NCBI RefSeq assembly: GCF_018873765.1
Contig: NC_057925.1
Location: 61,764,970-61,828,969 of the forward strand
Direction of reading: 5' to 3'
Origin: Telopea speciosissima
Taxonomy: Eukaryota; Streptophyta; Magnoliopsida; Proteales; Proteaceae
DNA length: 64,000 nt
This document shows positions 47,901-58,845 of the stretch, piece after piece (position 1 is the first letter of the stretch; each line of letters starts with the position of its first letter). The notes below the pieces were generated by a model. That model did no database searches and had not been told where the DNA came from. It saw only the letters and a list, made by a program, of their open reading frames with translations. The position numbers and the translations under genes were made by a program.

Positions 47901-50900
47901 AATTTTTATCAAGCCAAATTTTAATTCAATAAATATATTGAAATTTACTCATTGAGAAATCCCTATCATCTAGACAGTGCCTGGACTCTAATAAATTCCA
48001 TCCCACTTGAACCAACCAAACGAATGAGAGCTAAGGAGGCAGTCCATCAATGTGGCAGTAGTGATGAATTTCGGGAAGGGTGGCAAAAGTTCTTCTTGTT
48101 GGCACCATGCACTAAGAGATGTAGCCATGGTGAGTCTGCAAGATTTTAGTTAAATCAGATGGTGCATTAATCCTGCTGACCCCTGGAATGGGTGGGAACA
48201 TTAACTGAGGAGGTCCAGAGAATACTTGGTGGAAAGTAAGTAGTGAACACCAGCAAGTGGAATATACTAAGCCTCATGTGGGATATTTACTGGTAAAGGG
48301 ACCATGATGTGGATTGTAGATATGCCTGTGTCTGCCTCTGCGTGCCTGATGAAGGATAGCACCCAAATTCACTTGCTAGGCACAGAAATTTTACACCCTA
48401 TTATCTTCAGAAGATTGCATGTGACTTTTAAGTTTAAGCCATCTATCGAGCATTGCATCCCAAATCTAAACCCACAGGCATGTAATGATAAACGGAAATG
48501 TTGAGATCATAAAATATGCAGTGGTTTATTTGGATTTTTATTTGGGGGACGATGATGAAGCAGAGGTCAGGTTTTGAACCGATTGAAGGTGAGTTGATTT
48601 CAAGGGATGTGGGTGTAGAGAAGAGGAGATTAGGCTTGGAAAGATGATGGAAGGTTTCAAGGGATTGGTGTTGGGCACTTGGGCTTCATGAAGACGATGG
48701 GAGGTGACGTCGAGGAAGAGGTAGAAAGGGTATTAGGGACTCAAGGTCTTTCATTTCCATAGGTGAAAGATTATGGAATAAGAGAGGTGAAGCTTTAGTG
48801 AGATTTGAGAGGAGATACCCGGTTGTGAAGGTGGGAAGGTTTGGAGTGGCTGATAGAACAAATTTTTTGAGTGGTAGAAGGTCAGGAACCATCTGAATTA
48901 GAATGGGAAGGATGGATGAAAGAGTTCTGAGGTTTCTTCGATGTGAAGGTTAGAAGCTTAACAAGCAAATGGTCCTATAATCAATAGGACCACTCCTAAT
49001 GGTCCATTGGGGTCAAACATGGAGAATCCAAACAAGATAGAAGAAAACAACACCGTTGAGAGGGCTCAACAATCTGTAGAAATGGAGGAAGTTACTCCTT
49101 CCAAATCAGAGGACATTATTGAGGCTTTGGAAAGAGAGTGGGGAATACAAGACACAGTTCAATAAAATGCTGGGGGGGGGGGGGGGAACTCATAGGAAGT
49201 TCTTTATAGCAACTGGGTTCAAGGGGAGGTCTGAGGGAAAGGGCAGTGTGAAAAGAGGGACTGGTGTGCTTTCGGGGAAAGGGAGAAAAGGTAATAGAAA
49301 AAACCATAGGAAGGAATTTCATGAAGGGGAAGTGAAAGAATTGGGGAGAGGAGGTTTGATGATAATGGGCGAGGGGAGATGTTTTAGAATGGGATAATAG
49401 AAATGTCCAGCAGGGTGGTGAGGAGATCAGGAGTAGAGTTGTATCTGATGTCATGAAAGCTGCAGTTTCAATTGGTAGCAGGATTGGAGTTACCTTTACG
49501 AAAAGAGATGAAAGAGCTTTCCAATTGTCGAGAAATTTCATCAAAAAAAATGTTGGGAAAAAAGGCTGAATATGTGGCTGCACTGGATTCATAGGTGAAG
49601 TTGGCGACGTGAATCTAATTTGGAATTTCCCTCCATCTCAGGTATGAGACTTATAATGAGGAGATCAGGAGTAGAGTTGTATCTGATGTCATGGAAGCTG
49701 CAATTTCAATCGGTAGCACGATTGGAGCTGCCTTTATGAAAAGAGATGAAAGAGCTTTCCAAGTGTTAAAGAGAAATTTCATCAAAAAATGTTGGGAAAA
49801 AAGGCTCAATCTGTGGCTGTACTGGATTCATAGATGAAGTTGGGGAGGTGAATCTAATTTGGGACTTCCCTCCATCTCAGGTATGAGACTTTTAATGTGG
49901 AGTGTAGGGATTTGGATTCAATCTTAACGAACTCATGTTTGTTCTTTGATAAGGGATTGGAAATTTGAAGTAGTGGCTTTACAAGAGACAAAGATTAATA
50001 GATCAGATTGGGCTTCTCTGTTGGCAGTGTGGGAATAGAGCGAGGGAGTATCCTTGCCATATGGGTTTGCCATTATGGTTTAATTGTGTGGAAGATGACC
50101 CCAGTCTCGTTGGTTGGAGCTTATAGATGGAGAGGGTTAATCGATGTTATTTAGTATACGGCGAGGAGCTATGATAATATTGTTTAACAATGTTGTTGAA
50201 GATAACTTGATTCTGTGGGCTGCTGTTCTGAAGGATTTTAGAGTAAAGGACCTCAATGCCACAACGGAAGTCTTCTGATTGATAGTCTTACAGGGTGAAG
50301 GTGGCTGAAAGCCAAATACTGGATTTTTTTTATTTTTTCAGTTGGAGATGTTCGTGTTTTGAAATCGGAAGTTTCTGCTTAGATCATAAAAAAGGGATCT
50401 TGGTTATCGAAAGGACAAACTTTAATTATTCAGTTCAATTTCCATCAGAGATTTCGATTATGCGCACATTTAACTCCAATATCCAGAAAAAGAACAAAAC
50501 AATATCCCAGAACAAGGTGGGTTTATTCACTGGAGTATCGGTGCAGATCGCAAGATACCCCATACATGTACCCACAAAAGAAAATTTATAATAGAAAGGG
50601 ATAAACTTAAATTTCCATCAAATGCATCAAAATCCAAGAGAGAAAGATGATTGAAAAGGAATGTACTAACCTCCTTGTTGACATCAGGATGGAATCTGAG
50701 CGCGAGCTTTCTGTAAGCTCTCTTAATTTCTTCAGGAGTTGCGGTGGGCGAGACGCCCAAAACAGCATATGGGGACTCTCTTCGGCTTGCTCTTAAAAGG
50801 GTAGAACAGTTACGTTTGGTTCTCTTCTTGGAACTCAGCGAGAAAGACTGCGGAGCGAACAGAAAAAGATTGAAATCACTTCTTCGGCCATATCTGGGAA

Positions 50901-51036
50901 CAAGTATAGAAGATTTTGCTTGGTTCTTCAGATAGAGAAGACAACTGTGAGGAGGTTTAAAAGACCAACAGCAAGTAGTAACAGAGTTGAGCCTTATCTT
51001 CGTTTCTAGAGTTTGGGTGATTCCATGCATATTCAT
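44921..51036 (-). CDS. J-domain (DnaJ-like) protein, probably plastid-targeted
   Basis: Exons in gene order: 50671..51036, 46578..46731, 45351..45445, 44921..45154; 849 nt, 282 aa, all GT–AG and in frame (…GGT TTT G | AG GAC…). Residues 1–85 are rich in Ser, Lys and Arg and poor in acidic residues, like a chloroplast transit peptide. The J domain spans about 88–155 with HPD at 116–118; after it comes an acidic region with [34 protein letters not shown] and a predicted C-terminal coiled coil ([17 protein letters not shown]). There is no Gly/Phe region, zinc centre or ferredoxin domain, so it is a class C J-protein. It would stimulate an HSP70, most likely in the stroma. Intron 1 is 3.9 kb and holds a LINE piece. 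The plastid address is inferred. Confidence 0.88.
46874..46897. repeat. Poly(C) tract
   Basis: Seventeen C, one T, then six C, in J-protein intron 1. A shorter C/CA tract exists at 31813. Homopolymer length may be inexact in an assembly. Confidence 0.8.
47000..49400. other. J-protein intron 1, unclassified part
   Basis: No exon is seen here. A G run lies at about 49171–49186. The stretch 48540–49400 is purine-rich on the plus strand and may be the eroded 5' part (ORF1 region) of the LINE whose endonuclease piece follows, but no domain is readable. Confidence 0.35.
49420..49895 (+). repeat. 238-bp tandem duplication inside J-protein intron 1
   Basis: GAGGAGATCAGGAGTAGAGT starts at 49420 and again at 49658; the copies run in parallel through CTCCATCTCAGGTATGAGAC at each end. 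They differ by scattered substitutions and small gaps. The unit lies directly upstream of the LINE endonuclease piece. Confidence 0.85.
49950..50190 (+). pseudogene. L1-type LINE endonuclease fragment
   Basis: The frame reads [20 protein letters not shown], the start of an APE-type endonuclease (LQETK motif), then hits stops and shifts. It lies antisense to the J-protein gene in intron 1. The RT region is absent. Confidence 0.65.
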
Positions 51037-51246
51037 GAACGAATCGAGTGAGTCTTCACTCAGCTCATCCGTGCGAAGCTCGTGTACATGTACAGACTTC
51101 AGAATTCACAAATCGAACTCAGATGACACTTCGATAGCATGTCTCAGCCAAACAATTGGACACTTCGACAGCACAAGGACACCAGAATCTAGGATCCAGA
51201 TCTCCTACGGCACAGCTGCCCATAGCTGCCTGTACGACATGTTAGG

Positions 51247-51337
51247 GCCGCACGCATAATAACCGCCTTACCCCCACTCGGGCAAGGCACTGGGCAGGGG
51301 GTAAGGCGGTCATTACGAGTGCAGCCCAGTTTGTGCC
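51247..51337. repeat. Hairpin MITE
   Basis: ACCGCCTTACCCCC and GGGGGTAAGGCGGT are perfect inverted partners, with weaker outer arms (CGCACGCATAAT / ATTACGAGTGCAG). It lies about 210 bp upstream of the J-protein ATG. Confidence 0.7.
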
Positions 51338-51424
51338 ACACAGATTGCTATGGGCAGTTGGGCGGTAGACCGATTGCAGAAACTATATTTTCTTTTTTGT
51401 TTTTAATAAATAAACGAAAAAAAG

Positions 51425-51590
51425 AATGGTGCTTGGTCGCATGGCTCCTTCATCCAAACGCAGCCCCTCGAATGATCGCCCCACCGATTTACAAATTGAA
51501 AATTCCTTTGATCGATGCCCTTGCGTGTCCTCTCATTGGCCCCGCACTTGTGCATGGCCATGTGATTGGGTGCCACATTTGTCTTCCCAT
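51425..51590. repeat. Hairpin MITE, degenerate
   Basis: The left arm TGGTGCTTGGTCGCATGGCT and the right arm, inverted, TGGCACCCAATCACATGGCC are similar. It is related in layout to the GCTACCTAGTC elements at 6447 and 6998. Confidence 0.5.
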
Positions 51591-51608
51591 TAACAAATAG
51601 AGAAAGAG

Positions 51609-52310
51609 GTTCCCATGTTGCTATTATGGGGAGGAATCTACATGCTACACTATGGGTGTCTTGAAAAAAAATATCATCCATATGGGGTCTATAATTTTAG
51701 GACAGGTGAGTGAAAAAAAAAATCATCAGAGAAAAACAAAATTTCTCAAATAATGAGAGAGTTTCATATAACCTAGAGTGCAGTTTGGCACCAATAAGAG
51801 GAGGGTGACAAATCGTTCAATAGGGGTGGGCATTTAACAAGGAGAGAGGATGTGATACCCATATATGGGTGGGTGGGATGTGAGAGGCATGTGCAAGAAT
51901 ATGCACATTGATGTCGTTTATTTCCCTTTTACCATAAATAATATGGGTCGACAGTCTCTGTGTTGCAGCACAGGCTATGCCAAGACACATGGGGGTGGCA
52001 TTTCCACCATTTAGGTGGGGGTGCATGACGGTCATTTCGCCCACCCCCATGTGCCCCAAGCACAGAGAATATTTTCCCTAATATATATTTTTTTCGGGAA
52101 AAAGTTCCTCATGACGCCAATGTGGGGAGGAATCTACACACCATACCAATGTGTGTGAAGAAAATAGTATCATCCACATAGGCCGTGGATAAAAAAAAAT
52201 GTGTTAAGAGTGAACACCGGATCTCATCATGTGAGAGGACGTACACTAGAATCTGCATTCCAATGTCATGTGTTTCTTTGTTCCAAACTTTTATTTTTGC
52301 CAAAGTTTTT
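51609..52310. repeat. Pair of related repeats around a hairpin MITE
   Basis: TGGGGAGGAATCTACA occurs at about 51629 and 52119, each followed within about 50 bp by ATCATCCA. Between them, 51950..52075 is a CTCTGTGC-family hairpin with GACACATGGGGGTGGC and CACCCCCATGTGCC arms. No gene. Confidence 0.5.
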
Positions 52311-52683
52311 AAGATTAAATTTTTTGGACAAAGTTTTCCTCAATTATTAAGGACGGTTCACCCACCATCCTAGGGTTCACAAACCCCTCTTAGGATATTT
52401 TATGTTCCAAAATACCCTCTTGATATCCATTCATGCTGTCTCCCGCCGCTCGATGAACGAGATCTCATTCATCTTGGTTGGAGGAAAACTTTGTGCATTC
52501 CAAAGTTTTTTTTTAAATCCTGGGTGAAGAGAAAACTAGAAAATTGGTTCCTAGATGCCTATCTTATGAGCATTTTTTACATGCTCACAATTTTTTTAAG
52601 GAAAGTTACAAGATTAACCACTTTTGAGTTTCTCTTTACAAAATCTATCTCTTTGTGTTTCACTTAACAAAATTATGGCCAAA

Positions 52684-52806
52684 TGCTCTCTGTGCTGGGA
52701 TGTAGGCTGCGTCCAAACACATGGGGTGGACGAAATGATCATCCTACCCCCCTGAATGATAGGCTCATGTGTCTAGGCACAGACTGCACTGCGGCACAGA
52801 GAACAT
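52684..52806. repeat. Hairpin MITE (CTCTGTGC-ended family)
   Basis: Outer ends GCTCTCTGTGCTGGGATGTA and, inverted, TTCTCTGTGCCGCAGTGCAG; inner arms around CAAACACATGGGG and TCATGTGTCTAGG. Fourth copy of the family in the window. Confidence 0.65.
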
Positions 52807-53804
52807 CAACCCCAAAATTATGTAACATAGAGTTTAAGTTTACAAAACTAGCGACTACCTACAGTGTCTCTCCCTCGCTTGCCTCTCTTATTTCACATGT
52901 TTACCCTTGATCCTGCCTTCCTGCAACCCCATCCCACCCTTGACGATGCAAGTGAAACAATGGCTAAGACTCTGAGATGACGACTATTGTAGCCAATAGC
53001 GGAGAAGAAACTCTGCTCAGAAGAGGATATGGCTTATCCCCTGTTCTTAATCCCAGCTCACCCCTCTGCAAAGTAGACGAAGAAGAAAAAGAAAAAGAGA
53101 GAGATGGAAAACATAGCTCTGTACATTGTATTTTCGAAATTAATTAACAACTGCGTCGTCTCGCATCGAACACAGACGGCAGATGGAGATCGGATTCTTT
53201 GATCCAAAAATCCACAACAATATTAAGTTCAATTAAGACAAACACCAAAACCTCTCGCTGCATCTCTCAGTCTCTCAAATTGAAGCCAAAATCTATAACT
53301 TTCTTAAAGATTAAGTTTCAGATTGACCTAATAAGAAACAAAAAAAACCTAATTCAACCCGACCGAAACTGTATTAAATTGACTAATTGACACCGTTATC
53401 TCACACAATCCTTTCATATTGGAATTGGAGTAGTTCCATTAAGCAGAAAAGTCGTTTTTTTTTTTTAAAAAAAAAAAAAATGGATCAAGAGCAGTCAAGT
53501 TTGAAGATAATGAATTTGAACTTCCATTAAACCTACCTACCTCTCTTCTCCAAAACACATGAATCACATGTGCCTCTATCTATTCCTAAAATAAAGAATT
53601 AAGAGAACACTTACATTAATTCTTCTTGAATTACACGTACCTTGTTATACTTTTGGCAGAAGTATTCCCACGAGCATAAACATTTAATATTTAATATTTC
53701 AACTGTACTCTGGTAATCATAAAATAATGAAATTTAATACTTCTTTAATTTGCATTTTCCTTCTTCCATCATTATCTTGTCCCTCTTGCTTTTCTCTTTA
53801 GTTG

Positions 53805-53819
53805 TATTTATATATATAA
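53805..53819 (+). promoter_or_regulatory. TATA box of the DUF761 gene
   Basis: ATTTATATATATAAT precedes the likely transcription start near 53840; a (CAAG)n leader at 53847–53862 follows. It fixes the mRNA 5' end downstream of any hidden upstream exon, unless another promoter exists. Confidence 0.5.
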
Positions 53820-53969
53820 TCAGACACCAGTACCAGTGTTTTTCTGCAAGCAAGCAAGCAAGCATCAACCCTTTCTCTTATCTTGAATCCTTGGCGCGCT
53901 AGAGCTTTGTTGGGTTACAGACGTACAGGCCTTAATTGGGACTCTAATTACCTCAATATCTCTGAACTC

Positions 53970-54230
53970 ATGGCTGATCGAAAGGTACTTGTGAACAGAC
54001 CTGGAGAGGTCTCTTCTCATGGTGGCAGTACAAGAAATAGTATTGATGATGATGTGATCAAGGTTGGTACTAAAGTTGATCAGATCAGAAATAAACAGAG
54101 AAGGTGGGAAGACAGAAAAGATGTAAATGAATTGGCAGAAGCTTTCATCAACAACTTCCATAAGCAGTTGAAGATTCAGAGAGAAGAGTCCTTCAAAACT
54201 TATAAGGAGATGATCGATAGAGGAGCTTGA
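53970..54230 (+). CDS. DUF761 domain protein (cotton-fibre-protein type), start uncertain
   Basis: From the first in-frame ATG (53970) the gene encodes 86 residues ending DRGA. The C-terminus VNELAEAFINNFHKQLKIQR followed by EESFKTYKEMI is the DUF761 signature, a short helical motif common to many plant-specific proteins of unknown function. The same frame is open upstream to 53820 without any ATG and reads NPWRARALLGYRRTGLNWDS before the ATG; this looks like protein, not leader. So either an upstream exon or a start codon is lost, a non-AUG start is used, or the gene begins at 53970 by truncation. The TATA box near 53810 argues against an upstream exon. The gene is intronless as seen. Confidence 0.7.
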   Translation: MADRKVLVNRPGEVSSHGGSTRNSIDDDVIKVGTKVDQIRNKQRRWEDRKDVNELAEAFINNFHKQLKIQREESFKTYKEMIDRGA

Positions 54231-54254
54231 AGAAGCCCCGCCCACATGCATCAT

Positions 54255-55225
54255 CTTTATTATATATTACTTTACTGTTTTGTTTTTCATTATTAGTAGT
54301 AAATGCCCAACTTATGTTTTATGCAATAGAAGCAGGCAGGCAGGCTTGAATAGATTGTGAGTGTAGAATGCATTTTGAAGTGACAAAAATAAAGAAAAAT
54401 CGGATTTCAGAATCTATTCTGAAGGACCGACCTACCTTTAATTAAGCACAAGTTGTGCTTTTATGTTCTACAAAACACTCAATAAAAAACACTTTTTATC
54501 TATTTTCATATTACATGATAATGGATTTTCCCTGAACAATATCATTGACATAAACTTTATTGATTATTAAAGGGAAAGGTATTGATACACCGGAGTTCTC
54601 CTATCGATCACCTGCATTAAATAAGGAGTGCAGGGTTTTTTATGTCATTTTGGATTGATATTTATGTAAACCTGATTGTATTTAATACAGATCGTGCACG
54701 GGCTGTCTCATTTTCATGGTCCTATTATGTTGAGAGACCTCTCAACATGGCTTGCGGTCCTACGTACCCTTATTGTGCTCCACTCTAGATAAAATGATGT
54801 GGCTATTCCAACTGTTAGACAAAGAAGCAATGTAATAAACTAGGCTTATAAAAATAGGAATAATAAAACCAAAATTGTATACAAAATATATATATAATAA
54901 TAGTTGATATATTTACTATATGTTGCAATATTGAAAAGGAATAATAAGAAAGCCGGCCACATCTTTATTTAAAATAAGGAAGAACTTATACCTCTCTTGA
55001 AATATATAAATATTGAAAGCTAAAATGTAAAAGAATACATAATAGAAACACAACCAATTGTAATTATAAAATCTAAATCATCTTAGAAATAAACCTAGAT
55101 CGAAGACCATTTCAAAAATTAAACAGCACGATGAAACTGGATAGTAATAGTACTATAAGAATAAAATAAGCAAGTAAGATATTATTACATCCACTGATAG
55201 ATAAAGTTTTTAATTTCAAACTTTT
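54255..55225. other. 3' UTR of the DUF761 gene and AT-rich spacer
   Basis: A (GCAG)n run of three to four units lies at about 54333–54345 in the likely 3' UTR. The rest is AT-rich, with no gene recognised. Confidence 0.4.
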
Positions 55226-55367
55226 GAGCTGCGTTTGGTATGCATTCTTGGAACACATTCCAGGTTGATTTCACATTAATCTTGGATGATACAAATAACT
55301 ATTTTTATCATCCAAGAATGCGAAATCGACCTAGAATGCATTCCAAGAATTCATACCAAACACAACA
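55226..55367. mobile_element. Tourist-like MITE (GTTTGGTATGNATTC family)
   Basis: The left end GAGCTGCGTTTGGTATGCAT and the right end, inverted, TGTTGTGTTTGGTATGAATT extend into the shared TTCTTGGAA. Near-complete palindromic arms; TTA follows the right end. This is the best preserved copy of the family. Confidence 0.75.
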
Positions 55368-55639
55368 TTAAAATGAGTATTTATAAAATTAGAAAAATGG
55401 CACAATTTTTTTTAATAATTTAAACATATTAACAAATAATAATATGCTGCTAATTAAACAAAATATATTGTAATTGATAAATAAATTGTAATTTCAGAAA
55501 ATTAGTTAGTAAAGGATCTAAAACCAAAAATATACATATATCGAAAAAGTAGACAAACTACTTAATAAGTTTAAATAAAGCATTAAAACAAAAAATATAT
55601 GTATACCAACAAATTACACAAATGGGATCTTAATTAGAG

Positions 55640-56471
55640 ATCTTCAACTTCTCAAAAACCGTCTTCTTCTCTGCAACGTCTCTCTCACTTCTTCTCCTTT
55701 TCTTTAAAAAAACTGTCTTCCTCCATCACTACCGTGAACAGGGATGGAGTGCAGGTTTGGAAGTTTGGACGTCTCTCTCCCTTCTTCCAATTCCAGGCCT
55801 CCCTTTTTCCCTTGACAATCTAACATTCTAACTTTTACCTATACTTTTGTTGTCCGCTTTTGTGTGTGTTCTCTGTCCGTCATTGTACGTGTTCTCTGCA
55901 AGTTTGAAATTCATCATTGTCTTCCACTTTTGCAATCATTGATTATGCTTGCATGAATAAGATTGCATGATTATGGCTTCATCTTCATGGTCAAACCATG
56001 GCCACTTCAAACCTCATCCACCGCTTCTTACCCCAGGTGGTTTGCTTCATCATTGTGTGCAATTTTATGACGCCAGCACTTCTCATCCATCAGATCGTGG
56101 TTGTTCGAAACTGGGAGAGTGCTCTACAAGACTTACATTAGGATTTTATTCCTCTTCGTATGGATTTAGTTCAACACAGAGACAATTGAAAAATTCACAG
56201 TTGTTATGGTCTTGTTCTCCCCATTCAGATGTCCTACTTTCAAACTGAAGACTTTTAGTTTTTATCTTCATACTTTATTGTTTGTAATTTTAACTTTGTT
56301 CCAAGGGAGATTAACAACCTATATGTCTATCTGGCTTGGACGACTCTCTCAGTGACATGTACGATGATTTGGCCCAATTCCATTCCATGGATTCTAGAGA
56401 TGTGTTCTTCTCTTTCCATGTGTTTTGTTTGACTATGTATTAAATGTTTTTCTATCAAAAAAAAAAATAAA
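55640..56471 (+). other. Transcript-like unit ending in a genomic A tract, unknown
   Basis: A pyrimidine-rich leader is followed by a 93-codon frame (55967..56248) that begins MIMASSSWSNHGHFKPHPPL, then about 200 bp and TCTATC plus A11 near 56457–56468. The layout resembles a retroposed transcript or a LINE 3' end. The frame has no family I recognise and may be chance. No target duplication was found. Confidence 0.3.
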
Positions 56472-56637
56472 ATTACACAAACCTTTTTTTGGATAAAACA
56501 AATTAAAAAACTACCCAATAAGATTAGATGAAATAGTGGAATTAATAATTATATGTACATACACAAATTAAAATAAGATTAGAAGAAAATAATTCATATT
56601 TAGACTCTTAGAGAAATAAAATACACACGCATGGAAG

Positions 56638-56780
56638 GAGAGAGAGAGAGAGAGAGAGAGTCCAAGGGTGAGTGCGAAGAAAGTGGGCGGTGGTGGCAGA
56701 AATTATTGATTTGGATGAGAGAGAGAGAGCGCAGAAATTATTGACTTGGATCATTTGGATGAATGAGAGAGAGAGAGACG
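56638..56780. repeat. (GA)n microsatellites
   Basis: Three GA tracts (56638–56661, 56717–56728, 56766–56778) lie in a partly duplicated segment around GCAGAAATTATTGA. Confidence 0.8.
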
Positions 56781-56789
56781 CCAAAGTAA

Positions 56790-58080
56790 TCACTCAAAAT
56801 AATTGAACCTAAAAAATGGTAAGAATAATTAAAAAAAATGTTTTTAGAAGAGGAAGAGGGAAGGTACGACGCCAAAGTATAGTTTCTCACAAATGAGAGG
56901 TAAAGTAATCAATTTGTGCAGTAAGGAATTTTACCGATATTAAAATGCTAAAAATCCATAAAAATATAAAACTCAAACCGAATCAGATCAAAATCAAACT
57001 TTAAATTAATGATTTCATTTAGATTTGACCCATACTAGACCAAAATTCAACTGAACCGATGGATTAACATCCTTGGATATGGGGAAGCGTCATACAACCG
57101 AATGCAATCTTGAAATTTAAGTTTCGGTTTTTAGGAAAAAGAACATTACCTAATCGTGTAGCTGGTGTGACTCTTGTACCTAAACATAAAAACACATTAA
57201 AGTACGATACTTACATGTATACTTCTATTGACCAGTGTCGTGCAAGCAAGCCCAAACAAACTTTTCCTTATTTTTTCTAGAAATCTTAAAGTTTAAGTGG
57301 CAATGATTTTTTTTCTAACCCCAAAAAAGAGAAAAAAAAGAGCAAAAAAATGAGTGGGAGTGTGAGACCCACAGTGAAGCCAATCTGATCTATGTGAATG
57401 ATTATGAACATGACCTAAAAAAAATAAATAAATAAATAAATTTATGAGGGGATGAGCCAAATTCCAAATAATTGATGCCCATACATACACTATCCGTGTG
57501 GGATAAAAATATTTTTTAACAAAAATAATTCTTCTTGGGAATTTGGTAGAGATTAATAAAAAGTACAAATTCCAAACAATATCTTCGGAACCGTTATTCC
57601 AGTGGGCCTCCACCCCACCAGGCACCAACCAGCCCACCTTCCTTTCTTCGCTAAAATTAAAAAAAGAAAAAATTTGCCGCCCGTATTCTCCAATGGTGGG
57701 CAACCATGAGTGAATCTTTGCTTTTTTTTGAAAAAAATAGAATCTAATGGAGTTGTGTATTCAAAAAACATGGAATTGCAATATAAAAAGGGCTGACATC
57801 ATTCCTGCAACTCTACCTGCCAGTCAATCTCATCTCATGGAAACTATAAAGTCAATCTATTCCCAAGAAGAAGCAAACCCAGAAAATATTCTCATTTTAA
57901 ATTGGAATTAGAAGAAGAAACTACAAAAGGAGTCGCAAATTGCAATTGATGACGTGATGAGATTGGTTTACCGTTTGCTCCAGGCTCTCCCAAACTGCAA
58001 GTAATGTAAACCTCCGCCATAATTAAGACCCATAGACTCTCTGAGTGAGTGACAGACAGACAGACAGACAAAGAAGAGAG
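56790..58080. other. AT-rich spacer and upstream region of the MFS gene
   Basis: No gene recognised. It holds an (AAAT)n run at 57421–57441 and a (GACA)n run at 58051–58069. The 5' leader exon of the MFS gene probably starts near 58100. Confidence 0.4.
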
Positions 58081-58654
58081 CGACCGCTAGCTCCATCCAT
58101 TCTCATCCTTCCCACCCACTCTCTCTCTCTCTTTCTACACTATTTAACACCATCTCCTCTCCTGAGAAGTGGTTATTCCATGAAAAGTTTTTCTTGATAC
58201 AAAACAGGTAACCTCTCTCTCATTCATAGGTTGTATACTTATGTATACTTGTTCTGAGCAGAGGCCCCAATTCCAGGATTTATGGAAACAATGAAAGAAT
58301 CACAAAATCATTTATATTATATGTATAAACGCTAGAATTGCTTTCTTTTTTATTGGTTTTAACCTTCCTTCTCTTGGAATTAAATCTTAGTTCGTGGGAA
58401 AGGTGTGAATCTGTTATTAGAAGTTGTATTTTATTTCAATTTTTTGTTTCTACTGTTTATTTCTGCATAGCATGTTTGCTCTTTAGAAGTAGAAAAAATT
58501 TTGTTATTGGTTGACAGGAAATTTCTGCCTATCTGCGTTTATGAGTACAGTGATCCACTGTGATTCATTCAAGTTATTAACTTATTTGATTACTCTGAAC
58601 TGTTTGGCTGATGTGTAACAATGTCTAGTTTGATCCATTTTCTGTTATCTATTA

Positions 58655-58765
58655 ATCTGATTAGATGAATATGAAATTTGTGCTTTCTATTATTGAAACC
58701 CTGATCAATATTCATCTGATTAGATGGATATGAAATTTATGCTTTCGATTAATGAAACCCCGATC
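58655..58765 (+). repeat. Tandem duplication in the 5' UTR intron of the MFS gene
   Basis: ATCTGATTAGATGAATATGA (58655) and ATCTGATTAGATGGATATGA (58714) start two copies of about 52 bp, each ending GAAACCC(T/C)GATC. The leader intron appears to run from a donor near 58209 (CAG|GTAACC) to an acceptor near 58777. Confidence 0.8.
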
Positions 58766-58845
58766 TCTCCCATGCAGAGTTTCTACAGGGTGGAGCATGT
58801 TTGACATATTTTGATTTGTTGTAAATTGTAATCTGGTGTATCAAC

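Noticed and set aside
49116-49592. 158-codon minus-strand frame rich in Pro, Ser and Phe
   Set aside because: It is the complement of purine-rich LINE-derived DNA; low complexity, no domain, and it crosses the boundary of the 238-bp duplication.
57293-57771. Overlapping minus-strand frames of 136 and 72 codons
   Set aside because: Poly-Phe/Leu low-complexity translation of AT-rich DNA; no recognisable family and no promoter or splice context.
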